A program made the position numbers and the translations under genes. The notes beneath the pieces were generated by a model that was not told where the DNA came from, made no database searches, and saw only the letters and a list, made by a program, of their open reading frames with translations. 64,000 nucleotides of DNA from Betaproteobacteria bacterium HGW-Betaproteobacteria-9 (GTDB taxonomy: Bacteria > Pseudomonadota > Gammaproteobacteria > Burkholderiales > Burkholderiaceae_C): assembly GCA_002842215.1 (NCBI GenBank), contig PHCC01000009.1:104570-168569 (forward strand). Reading direction: 5' to 3'. This document shows positions 24,884-33,813 of the stretch, piece by piece. Every line of letters starts with the position of its first letter. Position 1 is the stretch's first letter.

Positions 24884-25864
24884 ATGACCCAACGCAGAAC
24901 CCTGATCCAGGCCACCGTGGCCACCGCCTGTGCCGCTGTGTTCGGCCTGGCCAGCGCCCAGACCGTGCTGAAAGCCGCCGACGTGCACCCCGCCGGCTAC
25001 CCCACCGTGGTGGCGGTGGAGGCCATGGGCAAGAAGCTCGACGCGGCCACCCAGGGCCGCTACAAGTTCCAGATGTTCCCGGGCAGCGTGCTCGGCGACG
25101 AGAAGGCCATGATCGAGCAGACCCAGGTCGGCGCGATCCAGCTGCTGCGCACCTCGCTCGGACCGGTCGGCCCGGTGGTGCCCGAGGTGAACGTGTTCAA
25201 CATGCCCTTCGTGTTCCGCGACGTGGCCCACATGCGCGCCGTGATCGACGGCCCGATCGGCCAGGAACTGCTGGACAAGATCAGCGCCAGCCCGGCCAAG
25301 ATGGTCGCCCTGGCCTGGATGGACGGCGGCAGCCGCAGCCTCTACACCAAGAAGCCGGTGCGCACCCCCGCCGACCTCAAAGGCCAGAAGATCCGCATGA
25401 TGGGCAACCCGCTGTTCGTGGACACCATGAACGCCATGGGCGGCAACGGCATCAGCATGGGCTACGGCGAGGTGTTCACCGCGATCCAGACCGGTGTGGT
25501 CGATGGTGCCGAAAACAACCCGCCCAGCCTGTACACCGCCAACCACTTCAAGGCCGGCGCCAAGTACTACACCCAGACCAACCACCTGATCATTCCCGAG
25601 ATCCTGGTGATGTCCAAGGTGGCCTGGGACAAGCTCACACCCGCCGACCAGACGCTGATGAAGAAGCTCGGTCGCGAAGCCCAGCTGGAGCAGCGTGGCC
25701 TGTGGGACAAGGCCGTGGCCGACTACAGCGCCAAGCTCAAGGCCGAAGGCGTGGAGTTCATCGCCATCGACAACAAGCCTTTCTTTGACGCCACCGCCCC
25801 GGTGCGCGCCAAGTACGGCGCCCAGTTTGCCGACCTGATGAAGCGCATCGGCGAAGTGAAATAA
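24884..25864 (+). CDS. dctP: TRAP transporter substrate-binding protein (DctP family)
   Basis: Periplasmic binding protein of 326 residues with a signal peptide ending near GLASA. TRAP-SBP landmarks are GYPTVVAVEAMGKKL, MFPGSVLGDEKAMIEQTQVGAIQ, the carboxylate-binding Arg region KGQKIRMMGNPLFVDTMNAMGG, and FTAIQTGVVDGAENNPPSLY. AGGAG precedes ATG 24884; upstream frame extension is rejected for lack of signal peptide. In this context the ligand is likely a hexuronate or aldarate. It is separated from dctQ by a strong stem-loop. Confidence 0.92.
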   Translation: MTQRRTLIQATVATACAAVFGLASAQTVLKAADVHPAGYPTVVAVEAMGKKLDAATQGRYKFQMFPGSVLGDEKAMIEQTQVGAIQLLRTSLGPVGPVVPEVNVFNMPFVFRDVAHMRAVIDGPIGQELLDKISASPAKMVALAWMDGGSRSLYTKKPVRTPADLKGQKIRMMGNPLFVDTMNAMGGNGISMGYGEVFTAIQTGVVDGAENNPPSLYTANHFKAGAKYYTQTNHLIIPEILVMSKVAWDKLTPADQTLMKKLGREAQLEQRGLWDKAVADYSAKLKAEGVEFIAIDNKPFFDATAPVRAKYGAQFADLMKRIGEVK

Positions 25865-25893
25865 GCCGATCCGGCGCCCGCTGCCCCTCCAGT

Positions 25894-25916
25894 CACCCCG
25901 GCCTCGCGCCGGGGTG
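25894..25916 (+). promoter_or_regulatory. Intercistronic stem-loop between dctP and dctQ
   Basis: CACCCCGG / CCGGGGTG, a perfect 8-bp stem with a 7-nt loop in the 72-nt gap. Such hairpins after binding-protein genes commonly protect the 3' end of the upstream message or partly terminate, giving more binding protein than membrane subunits. There is no T-run, so full termination is unlikely. Confidence 0.6.
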
Positions 25917-25936
25917 CCGCTTGCAGAAAACGATCC

Positions 25937-26488
25937 ATGAAATCCCTCTACGTCGCGGCGATGGACCGCCTCTACCTGGCCTGCATCTGGGCCGCCGGCG
26001 TGGCCATCGTGTGCATGTCGCTGATCATTCCCTGGGGCGTGTTCACGCGCTATGTGCTGGGCACCGGCTCGCAGTGGCCCGAACCCATCGCCATCCTGCT
26101 CATGATGGTGTTCACCTTCATCGGCGCGGCCGCGGCCTACCGCGCCAACGCCCACATCGCCGTGACCATGCTCACCGACGTGCTGCCGCCACCCTTGCGC
26201 GCGCTGTGCGCCTGGTTTGTGGATCTGTGCATGGCCGCGGCCTGCGCTTTCGTGACCTGGTACGGCACCAGCCTCAGCCTGGGCACCATGGGGCAGTCGA
26301 TCAGCGAACTGCCCTGGTTGCCGGTGGGCGTGACCTACGCCGCCTTGCCGCTGGGCGCGCTGTTCACGCTGCTGTTCGTGATCGAACGGCGCTGGATCGG
26401 CCCGCAGGACCACCGCCGGCTGATGCGCTTCGAAGAACCGGAAAAGACCGACCGGGGCGCCGCCCTGGCCCATGGGGAGAGCCGCTGA
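25937..26488 (+). CDS. dctQ: TRAP transporter small permease (DctQ family)
   Basis: 183-residue inner-membrane protein with four TM helices (ACIWAAGVAIVCMSLIIPWG, IAILLMMVFTFIGAAAAY, ALCAWFVDLCMAAACAFVTW, VTYAALPLGALFTLLFVIE). The family signature WPEPIA and the RANAHIAV loop are seen. The stop overlaps the dctM start by one base (TGATG), so they are translationally coupled. Confidence 0.9.
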   Translation: MKSLYVAAMDRLYLACIWAAGVAIVCMSLIIPWGVFTRYVLGTGSQWPEPIAILLMMVFTFIGAAAAYRANAHIAVTMLTDVLPPPLRALCAWFVDLCMAAACAFVTWYGTSLSLGTMGQSISELPWLPVGVTYAALPLGALFTLLFVIERRWIGPQDHRRLMRFEEPEKTDRGAALAHGESR

Positions 26489-27771
26489 TGGACGCGTTCG
26501 TGCTGATCGGCAGCTTCATCCTGCTCATGGTGCTGGGCGTGCCCATCGCCTTCTCGCTCGGGCTCGCCGCGCTGGTGGGGGCTCTGTACATCGACATCCC
26601 GCTCGACGCGGTGATGATCCAGATCGCCTCGGGCGTGAACAAGTTTTCGCTGCTGGCCATCCCCTTCTTCGTGCTGGCCGGCGCCATCATGGCCGAGGGC
26701 GGCATGGCCCGGCGCCTGGTGGCTTTCGCCGGCGTGCTGATCGGTTTCGTGCGCGGCGGCCTGTCGCTGGTCAACATCCTGGCCTCCACCTTCTTCGGTG
26801 CGATTTCCGGTTCCTCGGTGGCAGACACCGCCTCGGTCGGCACGGTGCTGATCCCCGAAATGGAGAAGAAGGGCTACCCGCGCGAGTTCGCCACCGCGGT
26901 CACCATCAGTGGCTCGGTGCAGGCGATCCTGATCCCGCCCAGCCACAACGCGGTGCTGTATTCGCTCGCGGCCGGCGGCACGGTGAGCATCGCCGCGCTG
27001 TTCATGGCCGGCGTGTTGCCCGGCCTGCTGATGGGGCTGACGCTGTCGGTGCTGTGCCTCTACAAGGCGAAGAAACACGGCTACCCCAAGGGCGAGGTGA
27101 TTCCGCTGAAACAGGCACTGAAGATCTGCGGCGAAGCCCTGTGGGGCCTGATGACCATGGTCATCATCCTGGGCGGCATCCTCTCGGGCGTGTTCACGGC
27201 CAACGAGTCGGCCTCGATCGCGGTGGTCTGGGCCTTCTTCGTCACGATGTTCATCTACCGCGACTACCGGTGGAACGACCTGCCCAAACTGATGCACCGC
27301 ACGGTCAAGACCGTGACCATCGTCATGATCCTGATCGGCTTTGCCGCGGCCTTCGGCTACATCATGACGCTGATGATGATCCCGCTGCGGGTCACCACCT
27401 TCCTCACCGAACTGTCGGACAACAAGTACGTGATCCTGGCGCTGATCAACGTGCTGCTGATCGTGCTGGGCACGCTGATGGACATGTCACCGCTGATCCT
27501 GATCCTCACGCCCATCCTGCTGCCGGTGGTGAAGATGATGGGCGTGGACCCGGTGCACTTCGGCATGATCATGATGGTCAACCTGGGCATCGGCCTGATC
27601 ACGCCGCCGGTGGGCACCGTGCTCTTCGTCGGCAGCGCCATCGCCAAGCTCAAGATCGGTGTGGTCTCGAAGGCGCTCATGCCGTTTTTCGTGGCGCTGT
27701 TCGTGGTGCTGCTGATGGTGACCTACCTGCCCTGGCTGTCGCTGTGGCTGCCGCGCACGCTGGGCCTGTGA
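26488..27771 (+). CDS. dctM: TRAP transporter large permease (DctM family)
   Basis: 427-residue ion-coupled transport subunit with about 12 TM helices. Characteristic segments are SLLAIPFFVLAGAIMAEGGMARRLV, FFGAISGSSVADTASVG, ILIPPSHNAVLYSLAAGG, FGYIMTLMMIP, and NLGIGLITPPVGTVLFVGSAIAK. Together with DctP and DctQ it forms a complete sodium- or proton-driven importer. Confidence 0.94.
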   Translation: MDAFVLIGSFILLMVLGVPIAFSLGLAALVGALYIDIPLDAVMIQIASGVNKFSLLAIPFFVLAGAIMAEGGMARRLVAFAGVLIGFVRGGLSLVNILASTFFGAISGSSVADTASVGTVLIPEMEKKGYPREFATAVTISGSVQAILIPPSHNAVLYSLAAGGTVSIAALFMAGVLPGLLMGLTLSVLCLYKAKKHGYPKGEVIPLKQALKICGEALWGLMTMVIILGGILSGVFTANESASIAVVWAFFVTMFIYRDYRWNDLPKLMHRTVKTVTIVMILIGFAAAFGYIMTLMMIPLRVTTFLTELSDNKYVILALINVLLIVLGTLMDMSPLILILTPILLPVVKMMGVDPVHFGMIMMVNLGIGLITPPVGTVLFVGSAIAKLKIGVVSKALMPFFVALFVVLLMVTYLPWLSLWLPRTLGL

Positions 27772-27778
27772 GCGCGTC

Positions 27779-28792
27779 ATGACACAGCGCTTCGTTTTCA
27801 TCTCGCACGCCGACAGCGGCGACGTGCACACCCTCGCCATGGACGCCGACGGCGACTTGCGCCCGCTGCACACCGTCACGCTCGGCGGCACGCTCATGCC
27901 CATGGCGCAGAGCCCCTGCGGGCGCTGGCTCTACGTGGCCCGGCGCAGCGAACCCCTGGCCGTGGTCACGCTCGCCATCGATGCCGCCACCGGCCAGCTG
28001 CAACCGTTGGGCGAAGCCGCCCTGCCCGGCAGCATGGCGTATGTGTCCACCGGCCCCAGCGGGCGCTGGCTGTTCGCGGCCTCGTACCCGGCCAACTGCG
28101 TGAGCGTGAGCCCCATCGCGGACAGCGGCATCGCGGGCGATGTGCAGCAGCTCGTGCCCACGCCGCCCCACGCCCATTGCATCCTGGGCGCACCCGACAA
28201 GCGCCATGTGCTGGCCACCAGCCTGGGCGGCGACCAGGTGCTGCAGTTCCGCTTCGATGCCACCACCGGCCAGCTCAGCCCCAACACACCGCCGGCCTGG
28301 CGCCAACGCCCCGGTGCCGGTCCGCGCCATCTCCGCTTCCACCCCAACGGGCGCTTCGTCTACCTGCTCAACGAGCTGGACGCCACGCTCGACGTGCTGG
28401 CTTTCGACGCCGCGGCGGGCACGCTGGCGCATGTGCAAACCGCGCCCACCGTGCCACCCGACTTCAGCGGCCCGCCCTCCGCGGCCGACCTGCACCTCAC
28501 GCCCGATGGCCGCTGGCTCTACACCAGCGAGCGCACCAGCAACACCCTGGCTGCGTTCGCGGTGGACGCCAGCACCGGGCGCGTCGAGCCCCGGGGCCAC
28601 ACGCCCACCGAAAGCTGCCCGCGCGGCTTCGGCATCACACCCGACGGACAGCACCTGCTTGCCGTGGGCCAGCTATCGCACCACCTGAGCCGCTACCGCA
28701 TTCACCCGACCACCGGCGCGCTGGCCCTGCAACAGCGCCTGCCCATGGGCCAGAACCCCAACTGGATCACCTTCAGCCACCCGGCTCTCTGA
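27779..28792 (+). CDS. Lactonase, 6-phosphogluconolactonase (YbhE) beta-propeller family
   Basis: Seven-bladed propeller lactonase of 337 residues. Repeated blade motifs include SPCGRWLYVARR, GPSGRWLFAASY, GPRHLRFHPNGRFVYLLNEL, DLHLTPDGRWLYTSERTSN and the C-terminal GQNPNWITF. It starts 8 nt after dctM. Beside udh it most plausibly opens the glucaro- or galactarolactone formed from uronates, rather than acting on 6-phosphogluconolactone; this is inference from context. Confidence 0.85.
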   Translation: MTQRFVFISHADSGDVHTLAMDADGDLRPLHTVTLGGTLMPMAQSPCGRWLYVARRSEPLAVVTLAIDAATGQLQPLGEAALPGSMAYVSTGPSGRWLFAASYPANCVSVSPIADSGIAGDVQQLVPTPPHAHCILGAPDKRHVLATSLGGDQVLQFRFDATTGQLSPNTPPAWRQRPGAGPRHLRFHPNGRFVYLLNELDATLDVLAFDAAAGTLAHVQTAPTVPPDFSGPPSAADLHLTPDGRWLYTSERTSNTLAAFAVDASTGRVEPRGHTPTESCPRGFGITPDGQHLLAVGQLSHHLSRYRIHPTTGALALQQRLPMGQNPNWITFSHPAL

Positions 28793-28818
28793 GCCTTTTC
28801 ACCACCCGGAGACAAACC

Positions 28819-29775
28819 ATGAAACGAATCCTGTGCGCGGTTGCGGCAGCCCTGTCCGTCACCGCGGCCTTCGCCTGGCCCGACAAACCCATCACCCTGG
28901 TTGTGCCCTTCCCGCCCGGTGGCTCCACCGACCTGATCGCCCGCACGCTGTCGGGCAAGATGGGCGAAAAGCTCGGCGGCGGTGCCACCGTGGTCGTGGA
29001 CAACAAGCCCGGCGCCACCGGCACCATCGGCGCCACGCACGTGGTCCGCGCAACGCCCGACGGCCACACGCTGTTCGTCTCTTCGCTCGGCCCCTTCGTG
29101 ATTGCGCCGCACCTGTTCAAGGTGAGCTACGACGCACTCAAGGACTTCGACCTCATCACCGTGGTGGTGCAGGCGCCCAATGTGCTGGTCGTGCCCGCCG
29201 CTTCTCCGCGCAAGTCGGTGGCGGAGGTGATCGCCTACCAGAAGGCCAACCCCGGCAAGATGAGCTTCGCTTCGTCGGGCAACGGCAGCAGCGACCACCT
29301 CACCGCCGAACTCTTCTGGCAACAGACCGGCACCAGCGGCGTGCACGTGCCCTACAAAGGCGGCGGCCCGGTGATGAGCGACCTGCTGGGCAACCAGGTG
29401 GAGTCGTCCTTCATGAACATCAACACCGCCATGCCTCAGATCAAGGCCGGCAAACTGCGCGCCCTGGCCATCACCAGCGCCAAACGCTCGCCGCTGCTGC
29501 CCGATGTGCCCACCCTGGAAGAAAGCGGCGTGAAAGACGCCAACGTGCAGTCCTGGCAGGCCGTGGCCGCGCCCAAAGGCCTGCCCGCTGACGTGAAGAA
29601 GCGCGTGCACGACGCCATCGTGACCACCTTCAACGATCCGACCGTGACACCCAAGCTGCTGGATCTGGGCTTCGAGGTGGTGCTGAACACCCCCGAGCAG
29701 TTCGCGGCGTTCCAGGCCTCTGAATTCGCGCGCTGGCAGAAACTGATCACGTCGCGCGGCATCAAAGCCGATTGA
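28819..29775 (+). CDS. Bug/TctC-family tripartite tricarboxylate transporter binding protein
   Basis: Periplasmic binding protein of 318 residues with a short signal peptide ending AFA. Family features are WPDKPITLVVPFPPGGSTDLIAR, VVVDNKPGATGTIGA, ASSGNGSSDHLTAELF and VPYKGGGPVMSDLLGNQV. No TctA/TctB membrane partner is in the window, as is usual for the expanded Bug family in Burkholderiales, where many are orphans. The likely ligand here is an aldarate or uronate. Confidence 0.9.
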   Translation: MKRILCAVAAALSVTAAFAWPDKPITLVVPFPPGGSTDLIARTLSGKMGEKLGGGATVVVDNKPGATGTIGATHVVRATPDGHTLFVSSLGPFVIAPHLFKVSYDALKDFDLITVVVQAPNVLVVPAASPRKSVAEVIAYQKANPGKMSFASSGNGSSDHLTAELFWQQTGTSGVHVPYKGGGPVMSDLLGNQVESSFMNINTAMPQIKAGKLRALAITSAKRSPLLPDVPTLEESGVKDANVQSWQAVAAPKGLPADVKKRVHDAIVTTFNDPTVTPKLLDLGFEVVLNTPEQFAAFQASEFARWQKLITSRGIKAD

Positions 29776-29780
29776 TCTGG

Positions 29781-29862
29781 CACACCCCCGCCGCGCTGCG
29801 CGCGCCCCCCTCAAGGGGGCGGCGCTGGCGGCCCGGCGGAGCCGGTTCCGCGGCGCCCTGGG
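29781..29862 (+). repeat. GC-rich palindromic intergenic repeat, copy 2
   Basis: CCCCCGCCGCGCTGCGCGCGCCCCC... with the central CCCCCCTCAAGGGGG inverted repeat and the terminal GGCGGAGCCGGTTCCGCGG hairpin, same family as copy 1. It fills the gap between the TctC and galactarate dehydratase genes. Confidence 0.75.
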
Positions 29863-29892
29863 CGTTGGCTCCCCCTCTTTCGCAACGTTGTC

Positions 29893-31449
29893 ATGAACAC
29901 ATCATCCCCGTCCACCCCCCGCGGCATCCGCATGCACCCGGCCGACAACGTGGCCATCGTCGTCAACGACGGTGGCCTGAAGCCCGGCGCCGCGCTGGCC
30001 GACGGTCCGGTGCTGGTCGAGGCTGTTCCCCAGGGGCACAAGGTGGCGCTGGTGGACCTGCCCGCGGGCACCGCCGTGCGGCGCTACAACGTGGTCATCG
30101 GCCACACCGGCGTGGTCATCCCGGCGGGAGGATGGGTCAACGAGCAGCGGCTGGTGATGCCGGCCGCGCGTTCGCTCGAAGGCCTGCCGGCATCAAACCC
30201 GCCGGCCGAGCTGCCGCCACTGACCGGCCACACGTTCCAGGGCTACCGCAACGCCGACGGCAGCGTGGGCACACGCAACCTGCTCGCCATCACCACCACC
30301 GTGCAGTGCGTGGCGGGGGTTCTCGACTTCGCGGTTGAGCGCATCCGCAGCGAACTGCTGCCGCAGTACCCGAACGTGGACGGCGTGGTGGGCCTGGAGC
30401 ACACCTACGGCTGCGGCGTCGCCATCGACGCGCCCGACGCGATCATCCCCATCCGCACGCTGCGCAACATCGCGTCCAACCCCAACTTCGGCGGCGAGGT
30501 CATGGTGCTCAGCCTGGGCTGCGAGAAGCTGCAGCCCGAGCGGCTGCTGCCGCCAGGCTCAATCCCGATCAGCGATGAACGCGGCGGCGCGCTCGACGTG
30601 GTCATGTTGCAGGACGAAGCCCATGTCGGCTTCATGTCCATGATCGATTCCATCTTGAGGCAAGCCCGAGTGCACCTGGAGCGCCTGAACCGGCGCCAGC
30701 GCACCACCTGCCCAGCGTCCGACCTGGTGGTGGGCGTGCAGTGCGGCGGCAGCGACGCGTTTTCCGGCGTCACCGCCAACCCGGCCGTGGGCTACGCCAC
30801 CGACCTGCTGGTGCGCGCCGGCGCCACCGTGATGTTCTCGGAAGTGACCGAGGTGCGCGACGGCATCGACCTGCTGACCACGCGCGCGGCCAGCCCCGAC
30901 GTGGCCGACGCCATGGTGCGCGAGATGGCCTGGTACGACGCCTACCTCAACAAGGGCCGGGTGGACCGCAGCGCCAACACCACGCCCGGCAACAAGAAGG
31001 GCGGCCTGTCCAACATCGTCGAGAAGGCCATGGGCTCCATCGTCAAGAGCGGCACCGGTCCGATCCACGGCGTGATCGCGCCCGGCGAGAAGGTCAAACA
31101 GAAGGGTCTGATCTTCGCCGCCACCCCGGCCAGCGACTTCATCTGCGGCACGCTGCAGCTCGCGGCCGGCATGAACCTGCACGTCTTCACCACCGGCCGC
31201 GGCACGCCCTACGGTCTGGCCGAATGCCCGGTGATCAAAGTCGCCACGCGCAACGACCTGGCGCGCCGCTGGCACGACCTGATGGACGTCAACGCCGGGC
31301 GCATCGCCAGCGGAGAAGCCACTATCGAGGACGTGGGGACCGAGCTGTTCCAGCTGCTGCTGGCCGTCGCCAGTGGTAAAAAAACATGGGCCGAACACTG
31401 GAAGCTGCACAACGCCCTGGTGTTGTTCAACCCGGCCCCCGTCACCTGA
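29893..31449 (+). CDS. garD: Galactarate dehydratase / UxaA-family altronate dehydratase
   Basis: 518-residue iron-dependent dehydratase. The N-terminal SAF-like domain ([42 protein letters not shown]) is followed by the UxaA core with [43 protein letters not shown] and [19 protein letters not shown]. Length matches E. coli GarD, and the gene lies in an aldarate cluster; altronate dehydratase would need uxaB/uxaC partners that are absent. Product 5-keto-4-deoxyglucarate would feed the (broken) GarL step. Confidence 0.85.
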   Translation: MNTSSPSTPRGIRMHPADNVAIVVNDGGLKPGAALADGPVLVEAVPQGHKVALVDLPAGTAVRRYNVVIGHTGVVIPAGGWVNEQRLVMPAARSLEGLPASNPPAELPPLTGHTFQGYRNADGSVGTRNLLAITTTVQCVAGVLDFAVERIRSELLPQYPNVDGVVGLEHTYGCGVAIDAPDAIIPIRTLRNIASNPNFGGEVMVLSLGCEKLQPERLLPPGSIPISDERGGALDVVMLQDEAHVGFMSMIDSILRQARVHLERLNRRQRTTCPASDLVVGVQCGGSDAFSGVTANPAVGYATDLLVRAGATVMFSEVTEVRDGIDLLTTRAASPDVADAMVREMAWYDAYLNKGRVDRSANTTPGNKKGGLSNIVEKAMGSIVKSGTGPIHGVIAPGEKVKQKGLIFAATPASDFICGTLQLAAGMNLHVFTTGRGTPYGLAECPVIKVATRNDLARRWHDLMDVNAGRIASGEATIEDVGTELFQLLLAVASGKKTWAEHWKLHNALVLFNPAPVT

Positions 31450-31475
31450 ACCGACTGGACCGCCTCTGAACTGTC

Positions 31476-32537
31476 ATGGACGCCGAAACGCTCCCCGGCC
31501 TGCTCGAACCGGCCCGTTTTGAGGGCGAGTTCGATGGCCGACCCACGGCGCTCTTCCTGCTGCACAACGAGCGCGGCATGGCTGTGGCCGTGTGCAACCT
31601 GGGCGCCCGGATCCTGCAGATCGTGGTGCCCGACCGCCACGGTGTGCCGGGTGATGTGGCGCTGGGCTACGACAGCCTGGACGATCTGCTCCAGGGCGCG
31701 CCGTCCATGGGCGCCTTCATCGGACGCTACGCCGGGCGCATCGCCCAGGCCCGCTTCACGCTCGACGGTCACGAGCACCAGCTGGTCGCCAACGCCGGCC
31801 CGCACTGCATCCATGGCGGGCCGCGCGGCTCGCGCCACCGCGTCTTCGAGGCCCGCCAGACCGACGCCCACACGCTGGAACTGCAGCACTGTTTCGACAC
31901 CGCCGACGACGGTTTCCCCGGCGTGCTGGCCCTGCGCCTGACCTACCGGCTGACCGAGCACAACGAGCTGGTGATCGAACACGAAGCCACCGCGGTTGAA
32001 GGCCATGGCCCGGCGAGCTTCACCTGCCATGCGTTCTTCAACCTCGACGGTCCCGGCCCTGCGCGCATCGACGGCCACCGGCTGGAAGTGCACGCCAGCC
32101 AGCTGCTCGCCACCGACGCCGACAACATCCCCACCGGCGAGCGCACGCCGCTGCGCGACCACCCGCTGGACCTGCGCACCCCGCAGACGCTGGGCAACCT
32201 GCCCGACATCGACCACAGCTACGTGATCGACGCCGACCCCCACACCACCAGCCTGCGCCTGTGTGCCCGTGCCGACTGCGAAGCCAGCGGCCGCACGCTG
32301 GAGGTCTGGACCACCGAACCGGTGCTGCAGGTGTACACCGCGGGCCAGCTCGGCACAGGTGGGTCGGCCGACATCGGCAAACGGGGTGTGGTCCACCGGC
32401 CGCGCAGCGGGCTCTGCCTGGAACCCCAACAGTTCCCCAACGCCCCCAACTGCCCGGGCTTCCCGTTCAACCGCGTCACGACCGAGCGGCCCTACCGCGC
32501 GCAGACGCGTTACCGGTTTGGCGTGCTGAACGGATAA
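31476..32537 (+). CDS. galM: Aldose 1-epimerase (mutarotase)
   Basis: GalM-fold enzyme of 353 residues. Sequence landmarks include GAFIGRYAGRIAQARF, NAGPHCIHGGPRGSRHRVF (first catalytic His region), CHAFFNLDG (second His) and SGLCLEPQQFPNAPNCPGFP (catalytic Glu). In a hexuronate cluster it would equilibrate alpha and beta anomers before Udh. Last gene of the rightward block; a palindromic repeat follows. Confidence 0.9.
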   Translation: MDAETLPGLLEPARFEGEFDGRPTALFLLHNERGMAVAVCNLGARILQIVVPDRHGVPGDVALGYDSLDDLLQGAPSMGAFIGRYAGRIAQARFTLDGHEHQLVANAGPHCIHGGPRGSRHRVFEARQTDAHTLELQHCFDTADDGFPGVLALRLTYRLTEHNELVIEHEATAVEGHGPASFTCHAFFNLDGPGPARIDGHRLEVHASQLLATDADNIPTGERTPLRDHPLDLRTPQTLGNLPDIDHSYVIDADPHTTSLRLCARADCEASGRTLEVWTTEPVLQVYTAGQLGTGGSADIGKRGVVHRPRSGLCLEPQQFPNAPNCPGFPFNRVTTERPYRAQTRYRFGVLNG

Positions 32538-32589
32538 ACCTCAGCCGTATCGGTTTTCCACGGCACCGGAGCGCCACCCGCAACGAACG

Positions 32590-32683
32590 AAACAACGCCG
32601 CCCAGAGGCACCGCCGGGCTGGCTTCGCCAGACGGCCAGTGCCGCCCCCCTTGAGGGGGTGACGCGAAGCGGCGCGGGGGGTG
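32590..32683 (-). repeat. GC-rich palindromic intergenic repeat, copy 3
   Basis: Inverted orientation relative to copies 1 and 2: GGCTGGCTTCGCCAG hairpin, GCCAGTGCCG, then CCCCCCTTGAGGGGG and GACGCGAAGCGGCGCGGGGGG. It lies between the mutarotase and NUDIX genes, which converge here. Confidence 0.78.
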
Positions 32684-32689
32684 TTCACT

Positions 32690-33589
32690 TCAGCCCAGCA
32701 GCGCCGCCAACCCGCCGTCGGCCTCGAAGCGCTGGTTGCGGTAGGTCAGGCGGGTCGGCCCGTCCCACACCCGCTCCCGGCGGCTGTGCCGCGGATCGCC
32801 GGGGTAACAGATCACGCGGCAGCCGTCTTGATCGAAGGGTTCGGGCTCGATCAGCGCGGGCGGCCGGCTGCGCGCAACAGCCTGCACCTGGGCCACACCG
32901 GCCAGGCGGCTGAGCTGGCAGAGGCTCATGATCTGCGGCGGCGCCAGGTCGATCTCGCCCGCCCAGTAGCGCTCCAGCCCGGCGCGCGGGGACAGCCAGA
33001 CCGCTTCGGTGGCCTCGAACGTGCAGTGTTCGGCTTCCTGCCCAGCCGGGGCTGCGGCCACGAAAAACCGCGTGTCGAAGCGCTTGTTGGTCACCGAAGG
33101 CTGGCGCGGCGTGACCCAGCGCGACCACGGCAACAGGCTCGACACCGCCAGCGGCTGGCCCAGGCGTTGCACGGCAGCGGCAAAGCCCAGACCCGTGAGC
33201 GTGTGCTCACGCACCTGGACGGCCAACCGCGCCCCATCGCAACCGGCTGAAAGTGATGCGTGCAGGCCCAGCAACAGGCTGCATTCTTCAAAGGTCTCGC
33301 GCAGCGCGGCCAGGTGCAGCCCCACCGCGGTGTCCGGATCCAGCCCGGGTTCGGCCAGGGCACTCAACAGCTCGGCCGCCGTGCGGTCCAGCGCAGCGGG
33401 GTCCACCTGCCGGTCGGCCGCATCGAGCTTGCCACCCGGAAACACGTGCACGCCACCCAGCACACCCGAGTTGCCGTGCCGGCGCACCAGCAGCACCTCC
33501 AGCCCGGTGGGGCCGTCGCGCACCACCATCACGGTGGCAGACGCCAGGGGCGGGGTGTGAATCACATCGGAGTTGATCGGAATGGCCAT
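32690..33589 (-). CDS. NUDIX hydrolase
   Basis: 299-residue NUDIX-fold hydrolase. The Nudix box is split as in the NUDT19/NUDT7-like group: GGVHVFPGGKLDAAD, then after an insertion LAALRETFEECSLLLG supplying the REx2EE metal ligands. It probably hydrolyses a nucleoside diphosphate derivative such as a CoA ester; the substrate is not evident. The start at ATG 33589 (MAIPINSD) is preferred over further upstream frames; ATG 33604 is an alternative. Confidence 0.82.
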   Translation of the reverse strand: MAIPINSDVIHTPPLASATVMVVRDGPTGLEVLLVRRHGNSGVLGGVHVFPGGKLDAADRQVDPAALDRTAAELLSALAEPGLDPDTAVGLHLAALRETFEECSLLLGLHASLSAGCDGARLAVQVREHTLTGLGFAAAVQRLGQPLAVSSLLPWSRWVTPRQPSVTNKRFDTRFFVAAAPAGQEAEHCTFEATEAVWLSPRAGLERYWAGEIDLAPPQIMSLCQLSRLAGVAQVQAVARSRPPALIEPEPFDQDGCRVICYPGDPRHSRRERVWDGPTRLTYRNQRFEADGGLAALLG

Positions 33590-33813
33590 GCCGGCATTGT
33601 CCATGGGCCCGGCCCACACCGGCGTCCCCCGCGCAGCACCATGGCCCGTGCGGTTGTTCACGGTTTCCTCCCGGTGTGTCGCGTGTCGTCCATATCTCCC
33701 TACAGACCGGACGGGGCGGGCCGACAAAGATCGGGCAACGTCAGCAGGACAGGGGCGGTTGATCCCTGCGCGCTGAAATCAAACAAACGGACCCGCCCAC
33801 CCTGCCCGTCACC

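Noticed and set aside
24605..26473. Long minus-strand open frame (622 codons) opposite the TRAP genes
   Set aside because: Rich in His, Gly, Gln and Arg, the usual antisense shadow of G+C-rich coding DNA; the plus-strand dctP and dctQ are clearly real.
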